Shown piece after piece: positions 9,230-21,072 of a stretch of 64,000 bases of DNA (position 1 is its first letter; each line of letters starts with the position of its first letter). The DNA is from Rachicladosporium sp. CCFEE 5018. Its lineage: Eukaryota; Ascomycota; Dothideomycetes; Cladosporiales; Cladosporiaceae. A program made the translations under genes and the position numbers. Where the stretch lies: the NCBI GenBank assembly GCA_002077045.2, contig KZ111145.1, positions 221,481-285,480 on the forward strand, read 5' to 3'. The notes below the pieces were generated by a model. The model was not told the DNA's origin, did not search any database, and saw nothing but the letters and a program-made list of their open reading frames with translations.

Positions 9230-9567
9230 GGTGTTCTAGAATGCTCCGGGGCAGTTTGATGCAATGCAGGTGGTGTCGGAATCTGGAGGAGCACATTCCA
9301 AGTGATCATATACGGATCCCAAGACTAGCGCATTCTGAGTGAGAGCCAATGACGCGTAATCGCGAGCTGGCGTCAATAACGCGACTTCACCTATAGATCT
9401 TCCAGCAGTGATTTCTCTGTATCGTTCGCACACATACTTGGACGCGTAGGTGTTATAGCATCATATTGGTGCTCGTACACCGCAGTACATCATATGCCCT
9501 TCCACGCCCGATGACAGTGCCTTACTCCAAGCGCGTGCGCCGAAAACACCACCCCACCTAATCGCAC
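9230..9567. promoter_or_regulatory. Divergent promoter, NDUFAF8-like / SFI1
   Basis: A 338 bp interval between head-to-head genes. No specific element could be assigned by eye. Confidence 0.4.
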
Positions 9568-12500
9568 ATGAATGGCGATTCAGGAAAACTGCCGCTGATT
9601 GACATCGGAGATGAAGGTAGCTAGACTCTCCTGCCTCCAGCGCTCGATAATCACTGAACGTCGCCAGACATCGAAATCGCAGCCCGCGTCTGCAGACGCG
9701 CCAATGCCACCCGGCCCACTGATAACCCCGCCCGCACCCTCTTGAAAGAGGCTTACAAAGCTGAGCTTGCGGAGCTGGGTATCGATCCAGGTCAAGATAG
9801 GGTGATCTTCGACTGCCTGTGGAATATTGCGCATGTAGTCACGGAGAAATGGCGTTCGACGGGTGCGGTTGATTTTCTTGAGGCGTTGGCTCAGGAATTC
9901 GATAAGCATGGCATTACCATTGTGGAGCACGACGACGATGGGACTGAGATCACCCACGAAGCGCCGGTGCAGCAGGTCGTTAGCAGTCGAAAGCAAATTG
10001 TGGATAAGAGGAGGGTATCATTCGACGATGCGAGGATGCATGAGACATGGATCCGCGAGCGCACCGAAACTTTGACGCAGCAGCAGGACACTCCAGCGAG
10101 GTTGTTGAGCCAGCCACCTGTGCGCGCTAGCCTGCAGAGGCGGGCGAGGTCTGTCAGCAGTGAGCACGGCTACGCTACGTACCAGCCTCCGCGCGGAGCA
10201 GGCCTGTACGGACGACCACAGTCTTCGACAGATCAGGCTTCCGACCCGGACGGACCAGGAGACTCATCCATGCTCAAACGTTCGGAAGTCTCCTTCGAGA
10301 AGATAGCCACTCTGCAGGAGCTGCGAGAGGCGTGCGAGCATACGCGCGAACTTCGCCTGGTGAACACGTACTTCAATCGCTGGTTTGGCAACACCCACTT
10401 ACATCAACAACATGTGGCTCGACAACACAGTGAAGCCGAAGAACAACATGCGAAAGTGCTCTGTCAGGCGGTCTTCGACAGTTGGCGTGAGGCTTTTCAC
10501 GAGAAGCAGATACTGCGCCGCGAAGCACTGGAGGCGGAGGAAGCAGAGCAGGAACGCCAATCGCAGCAACAGAAAGAAGATGAGCGCATGCAAAGACTTG
10601 AGCAGCGGGCTGAGAAGTGTCGCGGCAAGATGCTACTGCGAAAGGGACTGCAGCATTGGTTCGCGCGGCATGAAGTTCGCAGAGCGGAGCTGCAGCGTGC
10701 TAGTAAATTGTTATTGGCTATGCGGTACTTTCGACGCTGGAAGCATATCGCACTCGAGAACGCTTCCAAAGCCCGCAGTATTCTGACTCGCAAATACATT
10801 CGAGTATGGCGAGAGCGCACTGCGAGAAGTCACTTTGCTGAAGAGCAAGCTGCTGCGCACCATGAAGAGACGCTGCAGAGGCAGTGTGTCAAGAGGTGGG
10901 CGAAGGTGCTGTTCGACATCAAGTTGGAGAAGCGGCGAATCGATCGCATCAAGCACGCAGCGTGCCGAAAGTGGCTTGACGCTGTTCAGAGAGTGCGAGC
11001 CTTAGAAGCGCAAGCCGCTGCATTCAGATCGCAGCGACTGGTGCGGCCTGCATTTTTCGCACTTCGAGCCGGCGTTCTCAGGATTCAGGACCTTGCGAGT
11101 CGTGCGCAGACATGCTACGCGCAGGCCAGACTGACGATGGCATTTTCGATCATGCGCATACAGGGACGACTGAAGCCGCTGGAGAATGTGATGACACTTC
11201 GCGTCAACCTCACACTTGAGCGCAAGGCTTTCGCTACTTGGCACTTGCAAGTGCAGCTCGCACAGCAAGCTGCTGACTTCGACCAAAAGAGGATCAAGCG
11301 CGCTGCATGGCATGGCTGGGTCGATGCGTTGAAGTGTCGAGTCGTTGCTCAGCACATCAACGCCCGGGTGGTGATCGAGTCTCTGTACAGGTGGATGCTA
11401 CAGGAGCGATTGCAGCTCTTCCGCAGAACAGCGGACGCTCGGCTGCTTCGAAACAGCTTTGCTGCGCTCAAAGGCATGTCGACGGATTTGCAAGCACAGC
11501 TCGACATGCGCGCTTATGCGTTTGCACAAGGTCAGCAGCGACGTCGACTAGCTGGTGCAATGTTCCGACTGCACGTGCTGTCTCGACAGCGGGAAGACGC
11601 CGAGCGCGCTGCAGTCGAGTTCGCGAACAGCAGAGCATTGCCGACTGTGCTTGAGACCTGGCAGGAGAAGACCATTCATGTCACGAAGCTCAACCGCTGG
11701 GCTACAGATGCTCGCTTCTATTGCCTGTGCTCTGCCGCGCTGAAGCGATGGCGTGAGGCAACAGTGGAGCACCAGCATCAGCGAAGACGAGATGCCTACG
11801 GTCATATTCGATCACGCTACAAGCACAGACTTGTCGGCCAATGCTTCGCTTCCTTGCAAGTCAAGCACGCAGAGATAAATTCAATGTCTTCCTCCATCGA
11901 CGCCCGCACTCAAACCACCCAAGCAGCTACAATCGGCCAGGTCTTTGCAACCTGGCGGTCCCGCACCCAGACTGTGCAAGCCCAATCCCTCACCGCCGGC
12001 CAGCTCGACACAACCCGCCTCCTTAGCTCCGCCATGACCGCCCTAACATCCCAGTATGCTCAGGTGACATCCCTAGACACACAAGCCGAGACCTTCTCCC
12101 ACACCACCTCTCTCTCCCTCGCCCTTTCAGCCCTCAAAACCCTCCAATGGGCCACCTTCACCGCCTCGCAACAAAGCCACACAGCACTTGCTCTACAATC
12201 CCGAAATCGCGATCAGCACATCCGCCACATGTTGCGACACTGGGTCTCGCAGACCGCCGCTCGCCGGGCTGCCGCTACTGCCGAACCTGATACCGAGCTG
12301 GAGGCAGACCCAGAAAGTCCTTCCCTGCGCCCTGCATCTCGTGCTGCAGCCCGGAGTCTGTCAAGAGACAGCGGTAGGGACCGGTATACATCACCCACTC
12401 GTCCAGCCCAGAGCTACACAGGGAGTACGCCAGGCTATCTGCGCACTCCGTCGCGAAGTCGAAGGGCTGTGGGAAGGTTCCGACCGATTGCGACGCCAGG

Positions 12501-12867
12501 GCCGTACACGCCACTGGCTTTCACACCGGCTTACCTCGTCACTGGGACTTCAGGGGTGCAGGTCGATGACGGAGCAGAGCTTGATATGGGCAGCAGTCCG
12601 CCAGTCCCCACAGGCCTTGCCGCGGGAGGGCAAATTACGCCTTTCGCACAGCGGCTGAGGGAGGTTGGGGTCGTGGAAGCTATACCAACTAGCGCCATCA
12701 CTGGCGCTGGTGCTGGGTTCAGACCGGTGAGCGTGCTGAGACGAGGCTTGAGACAGAGCGTCACAGGCGGCACGGGCACAGGCAAAAGTGTACGCTTCGC
12801 AGGAGCAGGGCGCTTCAGCAGCGGCGGCGGTGAAAGCAGGGGACAAGAACATCTGAAGAGTAGCTAG
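9568..12867 (+). CDS. SFI1: Sfi1 spindle-pole/centrosome protein
   Basis: Sfi1 is an extended alpha-helical scaffold that binds centrin along repeated Trp-containing helices at the spindle pole body half-bridge. Exon 1 (9568-9616) starts at an ATG and joins in phase 1 to exon 2 (9668-12867) across a 51-nt intron, giving 1082 residues. The N-terminus has the short globular segment of fungal Sfi1 proteins (LGIDPGQD.. to FDKHGI). From about residue 250 there are many repeats of the form F/L-xx-W-(R/K), for example VFDSWREAF, YFRRWKHIA, YIRVWRERT and VFATWRSRT. The C-terminal 200 residues are Ser/Pro/Gly-rich and probably disordered. It ends 51 bp from the convergent phosphatase gene. Confidence 0.9.
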
Positions 12868-12918
12868 GCGCTACCCGCTTCTTGGTCATAGGTCTCCATA
12901 ACGAGTAACGCATCGCGC

Positions 12919-14603
12919 TCAGTACACATCCTCCCTCACACTACTCCGCCCTCCACTCCTATCCCCTCCATCCCCCTCCTCAATCCCCTGATCCTCCTCC
13001 GGCTCATCACCAAGCGCATCAGCCATCTTGCCCTTCCCCATTCCACTCTCCTCCTCCCATCGCTGGATGTCCTCCACAGTCGGCCGTCTCACGGGCCGTC
13101 GCTTCACGCTGCCCGTTTTCGCGTGGCCGGTCGAGCTCACGCCGCCTTGCGGTACGGTGAGTGAGGTGGAAGATAGAGCGGTGGCGAGGCTGTTGCCGAA
13201 GGGAGGTTGTTGTGCGGCGGTGCGCTGGGAGGGAGGGTGCGAGGGGGGGAAGTAGTCGTTGTCGTTTTCATTCTCGTCTGAGAGTTGAGGGGTTGGAGCG
13301 CCGGAGTCTGTACCGCCGCCATCTCGGCCTGGCGTGGGGAAGCCGAGATGCGGCGAGGTCGCAGCAGAAAGACGCTGGCTGGAGTCTGCTGCGCCGTCCA
13401 CTGGCGGTGACTTGGGCGAAGGCTCACGTGCGGCTGCAGGATGCGTACCGCTCGCGCGCCGCGTTGAAGACTTCTTGAATAGCTGGTCTACTACGTTGAG
13501 AGAAGGGGAAGCGCCAGAGTCGGTTGTCGGCTTGCGCTGCGTTCTACGCGGATAGCGGTCGTGGTGGTGATCGCAGCCTGCTGCGCAGCCGCCCCATTTC
13601 TGCGTTGGGATAGCTGTTGAAGTCGTGGCGCTGGGTTTGCGCTGCGCCTGCGCGGGAAGGAATTGCGAAAGGGTGTTTCGTCGTTGAGGATCTGGCGGTA
13701 TCGCGTTTGCTTGAGCGTTCCGGGCTGCGTCTTCGGCTTTCTGGCGCTTGAGTTCTGACCAGGTTCGTAGTTCGGATTGGAGTTGGTATTTCCCGCTCTC
13801 GGCTTGTTTCTCTAGGATCAAGAACTCTGTATGATTTACATTGCGGAGATCTTCGAAGTACTCGACGGACCAGTGGTACTTGCTTTAAAGTCAGTCAAAC
13901 CCATATTGCACGCATTGATGTAAGACCCACCACTTCATCAAGAAAACCCTCGACATCAACCCATGTGTCACAAGCACACAAACGCTAGGGAAATCATCGT
14001 CGCCAAAACTCCTCCATAAGCTCTCATTGAACCCACTAATCCGATCATACGCATCCGCCGCACTCTCTCCATTCGGGATCCGGTAAAAGAAATGCCCATA
14101 GTCCGCCCGCTCCTGCCACATCCTCTCCATCTCCGTGCTGCATGGCTGGAAATTCCCAAAGTCCTGCTCCCGAATGCGCGGCTCTTCGTAGACTTTTATT
14201 GCATGTCGAGAGAACGGCGAGGGGGCGGATGTGGCTTCGGAGGGCGAGGTCAGGGTGCGTAGGATGCCTTCGGTTGTTTCGCGCGTGCGGCGGTATGGGG
14301 AGGTGTAGAATTGAAGGGTGTCGTCGGGTCTCAGGAGAGTACGGAGGCGGCGGCCGGCTTCTTCTGCCTGGATTGTTAGTCAATTGGCGGTGCTTTGTCT
14401 TGGTGGGGAATTGTGTGAGCTCGCACCTGGCCCCAGCCTTCTTCTGTGAGCTTGACGCGGTGATCGGGAATGATCTGGTGGACTTCGCGGTTCTTGTTGC
14501 CTTCGCTTTGGGCGTGGCGGATTAGGATGATCATCTGGGAGGGTCGTTAGCGATCGGTCTCGTGAGGTCTACGGCTTCGGTGACTGACCCGTGGCTTGCC
14601 CAT
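12919..14603 (-). CDS. Histidine phosphatase (phosphoglycerate mutase) family protein
   Basis: Four exons (14603-14589, 14534-14427, 14367-about 13927, about 13878-12919) encode roughly 507 residues. The RHG motif is LIRHAQSEGN near the N-terminus. Later come TSPYRRTRETTEGI, an acidic PNGESAADAYDRI segment and the second catalytic histidine in LVTHGLMSR, all marks of the branch of the histidine phosphatase superfamily that includes fungal PGAM-like phosphatases. The last third is Ser/Pro-rich and low complexity, with a short CAAGCDHHHDR cluster. The third intron boundary is uncertain by a few residues: joining at 13927 gives MKWWYHW, while the family usually reads MKWYHW. Substrate unknown. 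Confidence 0.85.
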
Positions 14604-14831
14604 GACTGCTAGATCGATAGGGCCCAGTCGCAATCTACAGGGCGTAACAGGAGTTCTATACTACTGTAAATGGTAGGATGAGGTCGTCGTTGGCGATATG
14701 TGAAAGCAGAAGCATGGTTATCGATATCATTTAGCGCTAAGTCGTCCTAACATGTGATTCCGATCTTCAAGTTTCAAGACGACATACAGACCGTACTATC
14801 GGCTCATACTTTCGACATCAACCTCTCCACA
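14604..14831. promoter_or_regulatory. Divergent promoter, histidine phosphatase / PRKRIP1-like
   Basis: A short 228 bp head-to-head interval serving two divergent genes; no defined element recognised. Confidence 0.4.
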
Positions 14832-15437
14832 ATGTCCGAACCCATCGCCGAATCCATCCCCACCTCATCAACATCCCACCACCGCCCCGCCAAACGCCGC
14901 GCGCTCTCGCCAACCTCCACTCAGTCCGCCCACCTCGCCTCTCTCTTCGCGCATCCCGATCGCGAGATCTCCACTACCTCCAAATCGCTAACACGCACGC
15001 CTCTCGCGCCTCCAGAAATCGTCGCAAACGTGCAAGGCTCTAGTGCAGGTGCCGGCTCAGGCGAGTTTCATGTCTACAAAGCTAGTAGGCGGAGGGAGTA
15101 TGAGAGGCTGAGGGTTATGGATGAGGAGGTCGAGAGGGAAGAGAAGCAGAAGGAGTGGGAGGAAGAGCGGGAACGTGTGAGGAAGGAAGATGAGGAGAAA
15201 CTGAGTCGTAACAGGGCGAAGAGGGAGAAGGCGAAGATGAGGAAGGGGAAGGCTGGGACTGGAGCTGGTGGGGTGGAGGGAGGCAACGGAGTCATCAAGA
15301 AGAGACTGGGGCCTGCGAAGATCGCGCAGGTGGAGAGTGTGGAGGCTGAGGGTGCGGCAAAAGCGTCTGAGTCTACTGGAGACGCTGATGCTGCAGTTGA
15401 AAAGGAGAATGGCATCACGATTCACGAGGACGATTGA
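14832..15437 (+). CDS. PRKRIP1-like spliceosomal protein (DUF1168)
   Basis: A 201-residue nuclear protein. The block GSSAGAGSGEFHVYKASRRR is near-identical to the signature of human PRKRIP1, a spliceosome C-complex component with a long helix. It is followed by a highly charged Glu/Arg/Lys helix, as in the family. The ATG at 14832 follows a CCACA context and gives the usual short Ser/Pro-rich N-terminus. The last 13 codons and the 3' flank are tandemly duplicated immediately downstream (see the repeat at 15382). Confidence 0.9.
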   Translation: MSEPIAESIPTSSTSHHRPAKRRALSPTSTQSAHLASLFAHPDREISTTSKSLTRTPLAPPEIVANVQGSSAGAGSGEFHVYKASRRREYERLRVMDEEVEREEKQKEWEEERERVRKEDEEKLSRNRAKREKAKMRKGKAGTGAGGVEGGNGVIKKRLGPAKIAQVESVEAEGAAKASESTGDADAAVEKENGITIHEDD

Positions 15438-15641
15438 AATGTCCGAATGCCTGGCTTGATGGAGACACACACCCACTACATTGCTAGCTTGAGGGTTATG
15501 CGCCTGACACTCAGACGCTTTTGCCGCAGTTGAAAAGGAGAACGGTATCACGATTCACGACGACGATTGAAATGTCCGAATGCCTGGCTTGATGGAGACA
15601 CACACCCACTACACTGCTAGCTTGAGGGTTATGAGCCTGAC
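15382..15641 (+). repeat. 142-bp tandem duplication spanning the PRKRIP1-like stop codon
   Basis: The segment 15382-15523 is repeated from 15524 to about 15641. Each unit contains the C-terminal codons (VEKENGITIH plus three acidic residues), the TGA and the 3' flank. Within the coding part the second unit differs at third codon positions (aat/aac, ggc/ggt, gag/gac), so it still encodes nearly the same peptide and stop. The two units differ at about 8 of 118 sites. Confidence 0.92.
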
Positions 15642-16260
15642 CGGTCCGCTATGGTGCAGACTGCTACGTACGAACTATTCGTGACCAGCTTGTGCTGGCA
15701 AACTCAGATCGGAAGTACCTTGCCAGCATCCAATTCGCAGCTGTGCGAGCGCTCCCGGAACCTAGAGAGGGAGCTTTGAGCGCCATCGCTATTCGAGCTG
15801 CCAGGGTATCGTGGTGATTCTCCGAGAATGACCACTGCCATTAGTAGCTCACACCGCTGCATCATCTGTAGCCGCATTCGCTGGGGCAGGCTATATCGCT
15901 CGGTCGCTGACTCCTGGGCCAAGATCGGCGGTCCCGTGGGCTTATGCTTGCGTAAACTCCTGGCGCGATGGATCCGGGTCACGCATCTACTGAGCAGACT
16001 TGGCGGTACAGGAAGTGGTTACAAGCCGTCAATAGTTGCCGGTACCATTTCGCAAATGTGGCATGCTACGAGATATGTTGATCAGCTACATGCTGGCGGT
16101 GGCAGTGCGGCAACACAGACCCCGGAAGGGTGACTTACATCCAATATCTGTACTTAAACGCAACAAAGGCAGTATCGTACTCTTCGTCTCGCGAAGACTG
16201 TATGTCGAATAGCCAGTGGCTTGGCCCACCGGTTCCATGTGAAAGAACTTGCATTTAGGA
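15642..16260. other. Intergenic, convergent 3' ends
   Basis: About 620 bp between the duplicated 3' end of the PRKRIP1-like gene and the RPC9 stop. No gene or domain is recognisable. Confidence 0.45.
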
Positions 16261-16878
16261 TTAGGCGGAATCCTCGCCACCCACGCTTGCATCTCCATTA
16301 GTGCCACTTGCATCAATGTCCATCCCATTCACATCCCCGGGCAGCTTCGCACCACATCGGTAAACCTCATTCACAGTACTAAGCAGAACCTCCATTTCCT
16401 CAGCCGTGAACCTCGCTTCCCAATCCACTACAATATTCTGTAGCGTCTCAACGCACTGCGGCGCCAGATTGTAGATTTGGAAGTGCTCGATCTCCGTCAG
16501 CCCTTTGACGTCCTGCTCCCGCTGCAGTCGTCGTCGCATCTCAGCCTTGGGAACATCGGAGTCGTGCCGGGCGTGCTTGGCTTCCAGAGGTCCGAGGATC
16601 CGCTCGTCGAATTTCTCAGCGAAGAGGGCCATGCTTCTGAAGCGATTGGAGCTTTTGTATGCACCTGGGTTGTCGGCGTAGGGATATTTGCGAGAGCTCA
16701 GCTCGCGCTCGTGCTTTCTCAGGGCGCGTTGGTAATTATCTGCCACTTCCACCGGTGGCCGACCAGCGGCCTTGTCTGCAGCGGCATCCTGGGCATTTAG
16801 TACGCGCTTGCGCTTGAGAAAGTCGAGGACATCTGCGTTTGAAAGGCGGACCGTGCCCGGGTCAACGATCTCTGGCAT
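16261..16878 (-). CDS. RPC17: RNA polymerase III subunit Rpc9 (Rpc17/CRCP, Rpb4-like)
   Basis: A single-exon protein of 205 residues. It has the Rpb4/CRCP fold signatures: an N-terminal VRLSNADVLDFLKRKR segment and the C-terminal block LTEIEHFQIYNLAPQCVETL followed by ERFTAEEM-like and LLSTVNEVY segments, as in subunit Rpc17 that pairs with Rpc25 in the Pol III stalk. A charged linker in the middle and an acidic tail of about 25 residues make it longer than yeast Rpc17 (about 161). The start is the first ATG of the frame. Its promoter faces the GH51 gene. Confidence 0.85.
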   Translation of the reverse strand: MPEIVDPGTVRLSNADVLDFLKRKRVLNAQDAAADKAAGRPPVEVADNYQRALRKHERELSSRKYPYADNPGAYKSSNRFRSMALFAEKFDERILGPLEAKHARHDSDVPKAEMRRRLQREQDVKGLTEIEHFQIYNLAPQCVETLQNIVVDWEARFTAEEMEVLLSTVNEVYRCGAKLPGDVNGMDIDASGTNGDASVGGEDSA

Positions 16879-17713
16879 CGTAACCTACGTGCTACATATC
16901 ATACCGAGTTTGTAAAGTCGATGCTCGGGACTTTTCTGGCCGAGGGCTGATGTCAGTGCCAAGCTTTCATGCGGCTCTTCTTATCGCCGAGCTCCGGCCA
17001 CGACTCCGACTTCCCCGCTCCATCTCAATGACCAAGGGACCTTGTCATGCGATGTCAACGAGGATTGGTACAGTCTTCTCGACAAATGGAGACGACAGCG
17101 CTGAAGACTTCGTACAAACGAGCCTGCTGCATGTTGGTGCACGAAGATCCCGACCATCACCCGTACGGATACATTCTCCAGCCATGTGAGCCGACAATCT
17201 ACGGATAAAGTCTGAGTATAGTCCTTCCCTTTTACCCCGACTCCAACCGTTAACCACCTGCCTCTCCCATTCCTCCACAATGGCTCCCCGCACAACGCCC
17301 GCACTCTCTCCACGTCCCGAGCGAACGCAGCATGACGACAGCGGATGAAATCGAAAGTCTGGGTCAATTTGCGGGCTCAAGTCTCATTCGCTGCTGCGAT
17401 GACAAGCTCCCTCTAGCTTGCAGAAGCATGTCTTCTGCAGGCATGGCACGGCTTGGACTAGCTTGTTCCGACCATGATCTTGGAGGAGTGCTTGTCTAGT
17501 CAGGCACCACAGCTCGTAGCGAGGAAGTTTTTTGTGCCGGCTGATCTTGGCCATGACATGAGGTTGGAGTGCGGTGGAGCAGCAGGTCCGTTGCCATGCA
17601 TCGCAGCCGCTACCATGTGCTCTCCAGCCGGGTAGATCGAAAAGTACAAGAAGCGTAGGTCCAGCACTTTCAACTTCGCGCAATTTCGAGCTCCACCTGC
17701 AGTAGAAGTCAAG
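16879..17713. promoter_or_regulatory. Divergent promoter region, RPC9 / GH51
   Basis: An 835 bp interval between divergent genes. Several short open frames overlap on both strands without recognisable similarity; no gene is supported. Confidence 0.45.
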
Positions 17714-19876
17714 ATGTTCACGAAGGCGTTCCTCACTGCCGCATTGGCTGCGGCCGCCCAGGCCGTGACCTTTACTGTCAAGTCGACTGACGGCAATGCC
17801 ACAAGTCCATATGCCTACGGGTTGATGTTCGAGGACATCAATAACTCTAGCGACGGTGGCGTGTACGCTGAGCTCATCCGTAAGATTGTACCTGAGTTGA
17901 GATTCACTGGTCACTGCTGACATCGTCCAGAAAATCGAGCTTTCCAGGGTGACGGCATCTACAATAAGTCGATCACCTACTGGCACTCCGTCGGTGGGAC
18001 TACGCTCTCCATGGCCAACCTCTCAACGCCCCTGTCCGCAGAACTTACGAGCTCGCTTCAAGTCTCGGGTGGCAGTGGCAAGAAGGTCGGTGTCTACAAC
18101 GACGGTTTCTGGGGTTTCCCGGCTGTTGCGGCTTGGGAGTACCAGGGTTCATTCTACGTTGAGGGCAGCTTGACTGGCAATGTCACTGTTCAGCTTGCTG
18201 GCAACTACTCCAAGACTCTCTACGCCGAGACTTCGGTCGCAGTGGCATCGAAGGCCGGAGCCTGGACCCAGTACAAGTACAGCTTCAAGCCGACCCATGA
18301 TGCACCGAATGCCAACAACACGCTATCGTTCACTTGGGACGCATCCGCTGCTACGGGTGCGGTCAACTTCAACTTGCTCAGCTTATTTCCTCCTACCTAC
18401 AAGAACCGACCGAACGGTAACAGAATGGACCTCATGGAGGCCATGGCTGACCTGAAGCCGTCCTTCTTTCGCGCGCCGGGTGGCAACAACATCGAGGGCA
18501 GCAAGGCACCGTAAGTGACTTCAATGTGTCTCCTGGTTCTGTCGACAATCGCTAACATGGCTTTCAGATACTGGTGGAACTGGACCCAGACTCTCGGTCC
18601 GCTAGAGCACCGCGCTGGCTTCCCCGGCACCTGGGGCTACGAGAACACCGATGGTCTTGGTCTTCTCGAGTACGCGATCTGGGCTGACGACATCGGCATG
18701 GAGCTGTTGCTTGGCATCTGGGATGGCCTTTACCTCGATGGCACCACGCTCACACTTGCCGAGCTGCAGCCGTACATTCAGTCTGCGCTTGACGAGATTG
18801 AGTTCCTCACTGGCGATGCCTCGACTACCTGGGGTGCTTACCGTGAGTCACTCGGTCACGGTCCCTTCCCTCTCAACTTCGTCGAGATCGGCAACGAGGA
18901 CAGCTTGAGCGACAAGAACCGCACCTACCCGGCATACCGCTTCAAGGCTTTCTACGATGCCATCTCGGCCAAGTACCCGGATCTCACCTTGATCAGCTCG
19001 TACTACGATGTTGACGAGACGACTGGGCAGCCACCATACAACGCCAGCGGTGACTTCCACGAGTATGCTACGCCAGTGCAGATGTCTCAGCAATTCGGCT
19101 ACTTCGACAACTACACCTCCGAGCACCCGCTCCTGATTGGTGAGTGGGCCGTCATCGACTACAACATCCCTGGTTTCAACGGGCCAGTATGGTACGCCGG
19201 CGCTCCTCGCGCGTACTTCCCATTCTGGTATGGCTCTGTCGCTGAGGCTGTCTTCCTCCTCGGTGCAGAGCGCAACTCGGACAAGATCATTGGTGCGGCA
19301 TACGCTCCCGGTTTCATGAACTTGAACAAGTGGGAGTGGATTCCCGACAATATTGCCTACGACGCCTACCCAGGCAACACTATCTTGTCGACGAGTTACT
19401 ACGTCATCAAGCTCCTCGCCAACACCCGCATCACCGAGAACTTGCCCACAACTGAGGCTCAGCTTGGTCCCGCGTTCTGGGTCGCTGGCCGCAATGACAA
19501 GACTGGTTCACACATCCTGAAGGCTGCTGTCTACAATAGCACCGGCAATGTGCCCTTCTCCTTCAACTTCGAGGGTGTAGGAGCCGGTGCTGTTGGTCAG
19601 CTTACGTACCTCACTGCGCAGAACATGAACGCTTCATCCACCATCGGCAACAACATCGTCCAGACCCACACTCAGTCCGTACGCGCCAACCGCAACGGAT
19701 ACTTCAACTTCGCGCTTCCCGACTACAGCGTGGCTGTCTTCGAGGTCGACGCCAACAACGCCGGCAACGGTCATCACTATGGCGGCAAGGGCAACCGACA
19801 AGGATGGAAGGGGTTCAAGAACTGGGGTAAGGGTGGCTACGGGAACCACAACCAGTGGGGTCAGCCAGGCTGGTAG
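17714..19876 (+). CDS. Secreted alpha-L-arabinofuranosidase, GH51
   Basis: Hydrolyses terminal arabinofuranosyl residues of arabinan and arabinoxylan outside the cell. Three exons (17714-17879, 17931-18510, 18568-19876) encode 684 residues beginning with a signal peptide of about 17 residues (MFTKAFLTAALAAAAQA). Family landmarks are YGLMFEDIN near the N-terminus, ELIQNRAFQG at the first splice junction, FFRAPGGNNIEG, the acid/base Glu in FVEIGNED (E359) and the nucleophile in LIGEWAVI (E441). The last 40 residues form an unusual Gly/His/Asn/Trp-rich tail with repeated W-G and K-G-N patterns, absent from typical family members I know. It is highly expressed-looking (C-ending codons). Confidence 0.93.
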
Positions 19877-20250
19877 ATGCGGGTAATGTCAGTGGAATGA
19901 GATTGACGATGTGAAATGACCACAGATAGCTCGCAGAAAAGTAACTGTACAAAGTCAAAACACACTCGTTCCTTCACTGCGCTTCGACGAATTTGAGAAC
20001 TTGGCCGCAAATATCGCAGACAAGCAGAAGGCACTTGAGATACCCGTCGTTTAGAGTCGCAGTAGACACGATGATCACACTCCATGCCACAGATCGCTCC
20101 TCACCCAGCGGTCAATAGCGACTCTTACTAGCAGTGTCTGATGGTGGGCCCTCTTTACAACAATGAGCATTGCTTCTACACTCCTGCCATCGACACCTCA
20201 CTTCGAGTATTCATCTCAGTGCCAATACCGACCGAGTCTTACCATCCATC
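19877..20250. other. Intergenic between GH51 and the SUR7/PalI gene
   Basis: A 374 bp interval downstream of GH51 and upstream of the likely SUR7/PalI start. No other gene is supported. Confidence 0.4.
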
Positions 20251-20963
20251 ATGGCCATCGCTAATCGTCTCCACTGATAAGTATCACTACGAGCAGGTCA
20301 AGCGGCAACTTGTTGCTGACCATACGATGACTCTAGGCTCGGCGCAGCGTTCATCTTCATTGCCTCCATCTTGTTCCTCATCACCACTCTCTCGGCACCA
20401 ATCTGGCATCACATCGGCGTCCTAAATGTCCATCTAACGAACGGTTCTACGATCAGTTTCGGCACGTTCGGCTACTGCATCCTGAACGGCGGCTCCTTTG
20501 AGTAAGTCCTTCATTGTCTATCATTTAATAAAATTGGCTGATTGGTCCACTCAGGCATGCAGCAGACTACTGCTCGGCAACCAGCATCGGCTACGCTCCA
20601 GCTCACATTGTAGCTGCGGCCGACTACACAAGACTGACAGACATCGAAGCCGGTACGTCCGATAGCCTCACCAGGGCAATGATCTTACATCCCATCATCA
20701 GCGCTCTCACTTTCTTCGCCTGGCTGACAGCTCTCGGCGCTGGCCTCTTTGGCTCACTCATCAGCCTTGCCCTAGCGGGCGTAGCTCTAGTGCTCTGCGT
20801 GATTGTACTCGGGACGGACTTCACGTTGTTTGGAGTGCTGAGGCGTCATATCAACACAAACTGGAGCGGAAGCCATGCACAATTCGGGGAGGGAATGTGG
20901 TGTTTGGTTGCTGGTATTGTTCTGGGGCTGGGTGCTGGTGGGCTTGACCTGTTTGAGGAATAG
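20251..20963 (+). CDS. SUR7/PalI-family membrane protein
   Basis: A four-helix eisosome/pH-response type membrane protein. Helix 1 is in frame near 20340-20400 (FIFIASILFLITTLSAPIW), followed by an extracellular loop with a paired-Cys signature (FGTFGYCILNGGSF, then DYCSATSIGY). Helices 2-4 follow after ILHPIIS. A 53-nt intron at 20502-20554 joins GGSFE to HAADYC. The start is uncertain: ATG 20251 (MAIAN) fits the family but needs a first intron ending near 20348; ATG 20141 is an alternative. The frame stops at 20963, while an overlapping frame running to 21072 encodes a basic, Pro-rich tail typical of the family (see findings). Confidence 0.62.
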
Positions 20964-21072
20964 GAGTGAGGAGAAGAGGGCAGAGAGACTTAGGTCCGCA
21001 GGTTCTGGGAGTTCTTCGACGCCTCCGCCGGGTCCACCTTTGGGGAGGAAGAAGAGGTTCGGGATCTTCTAA

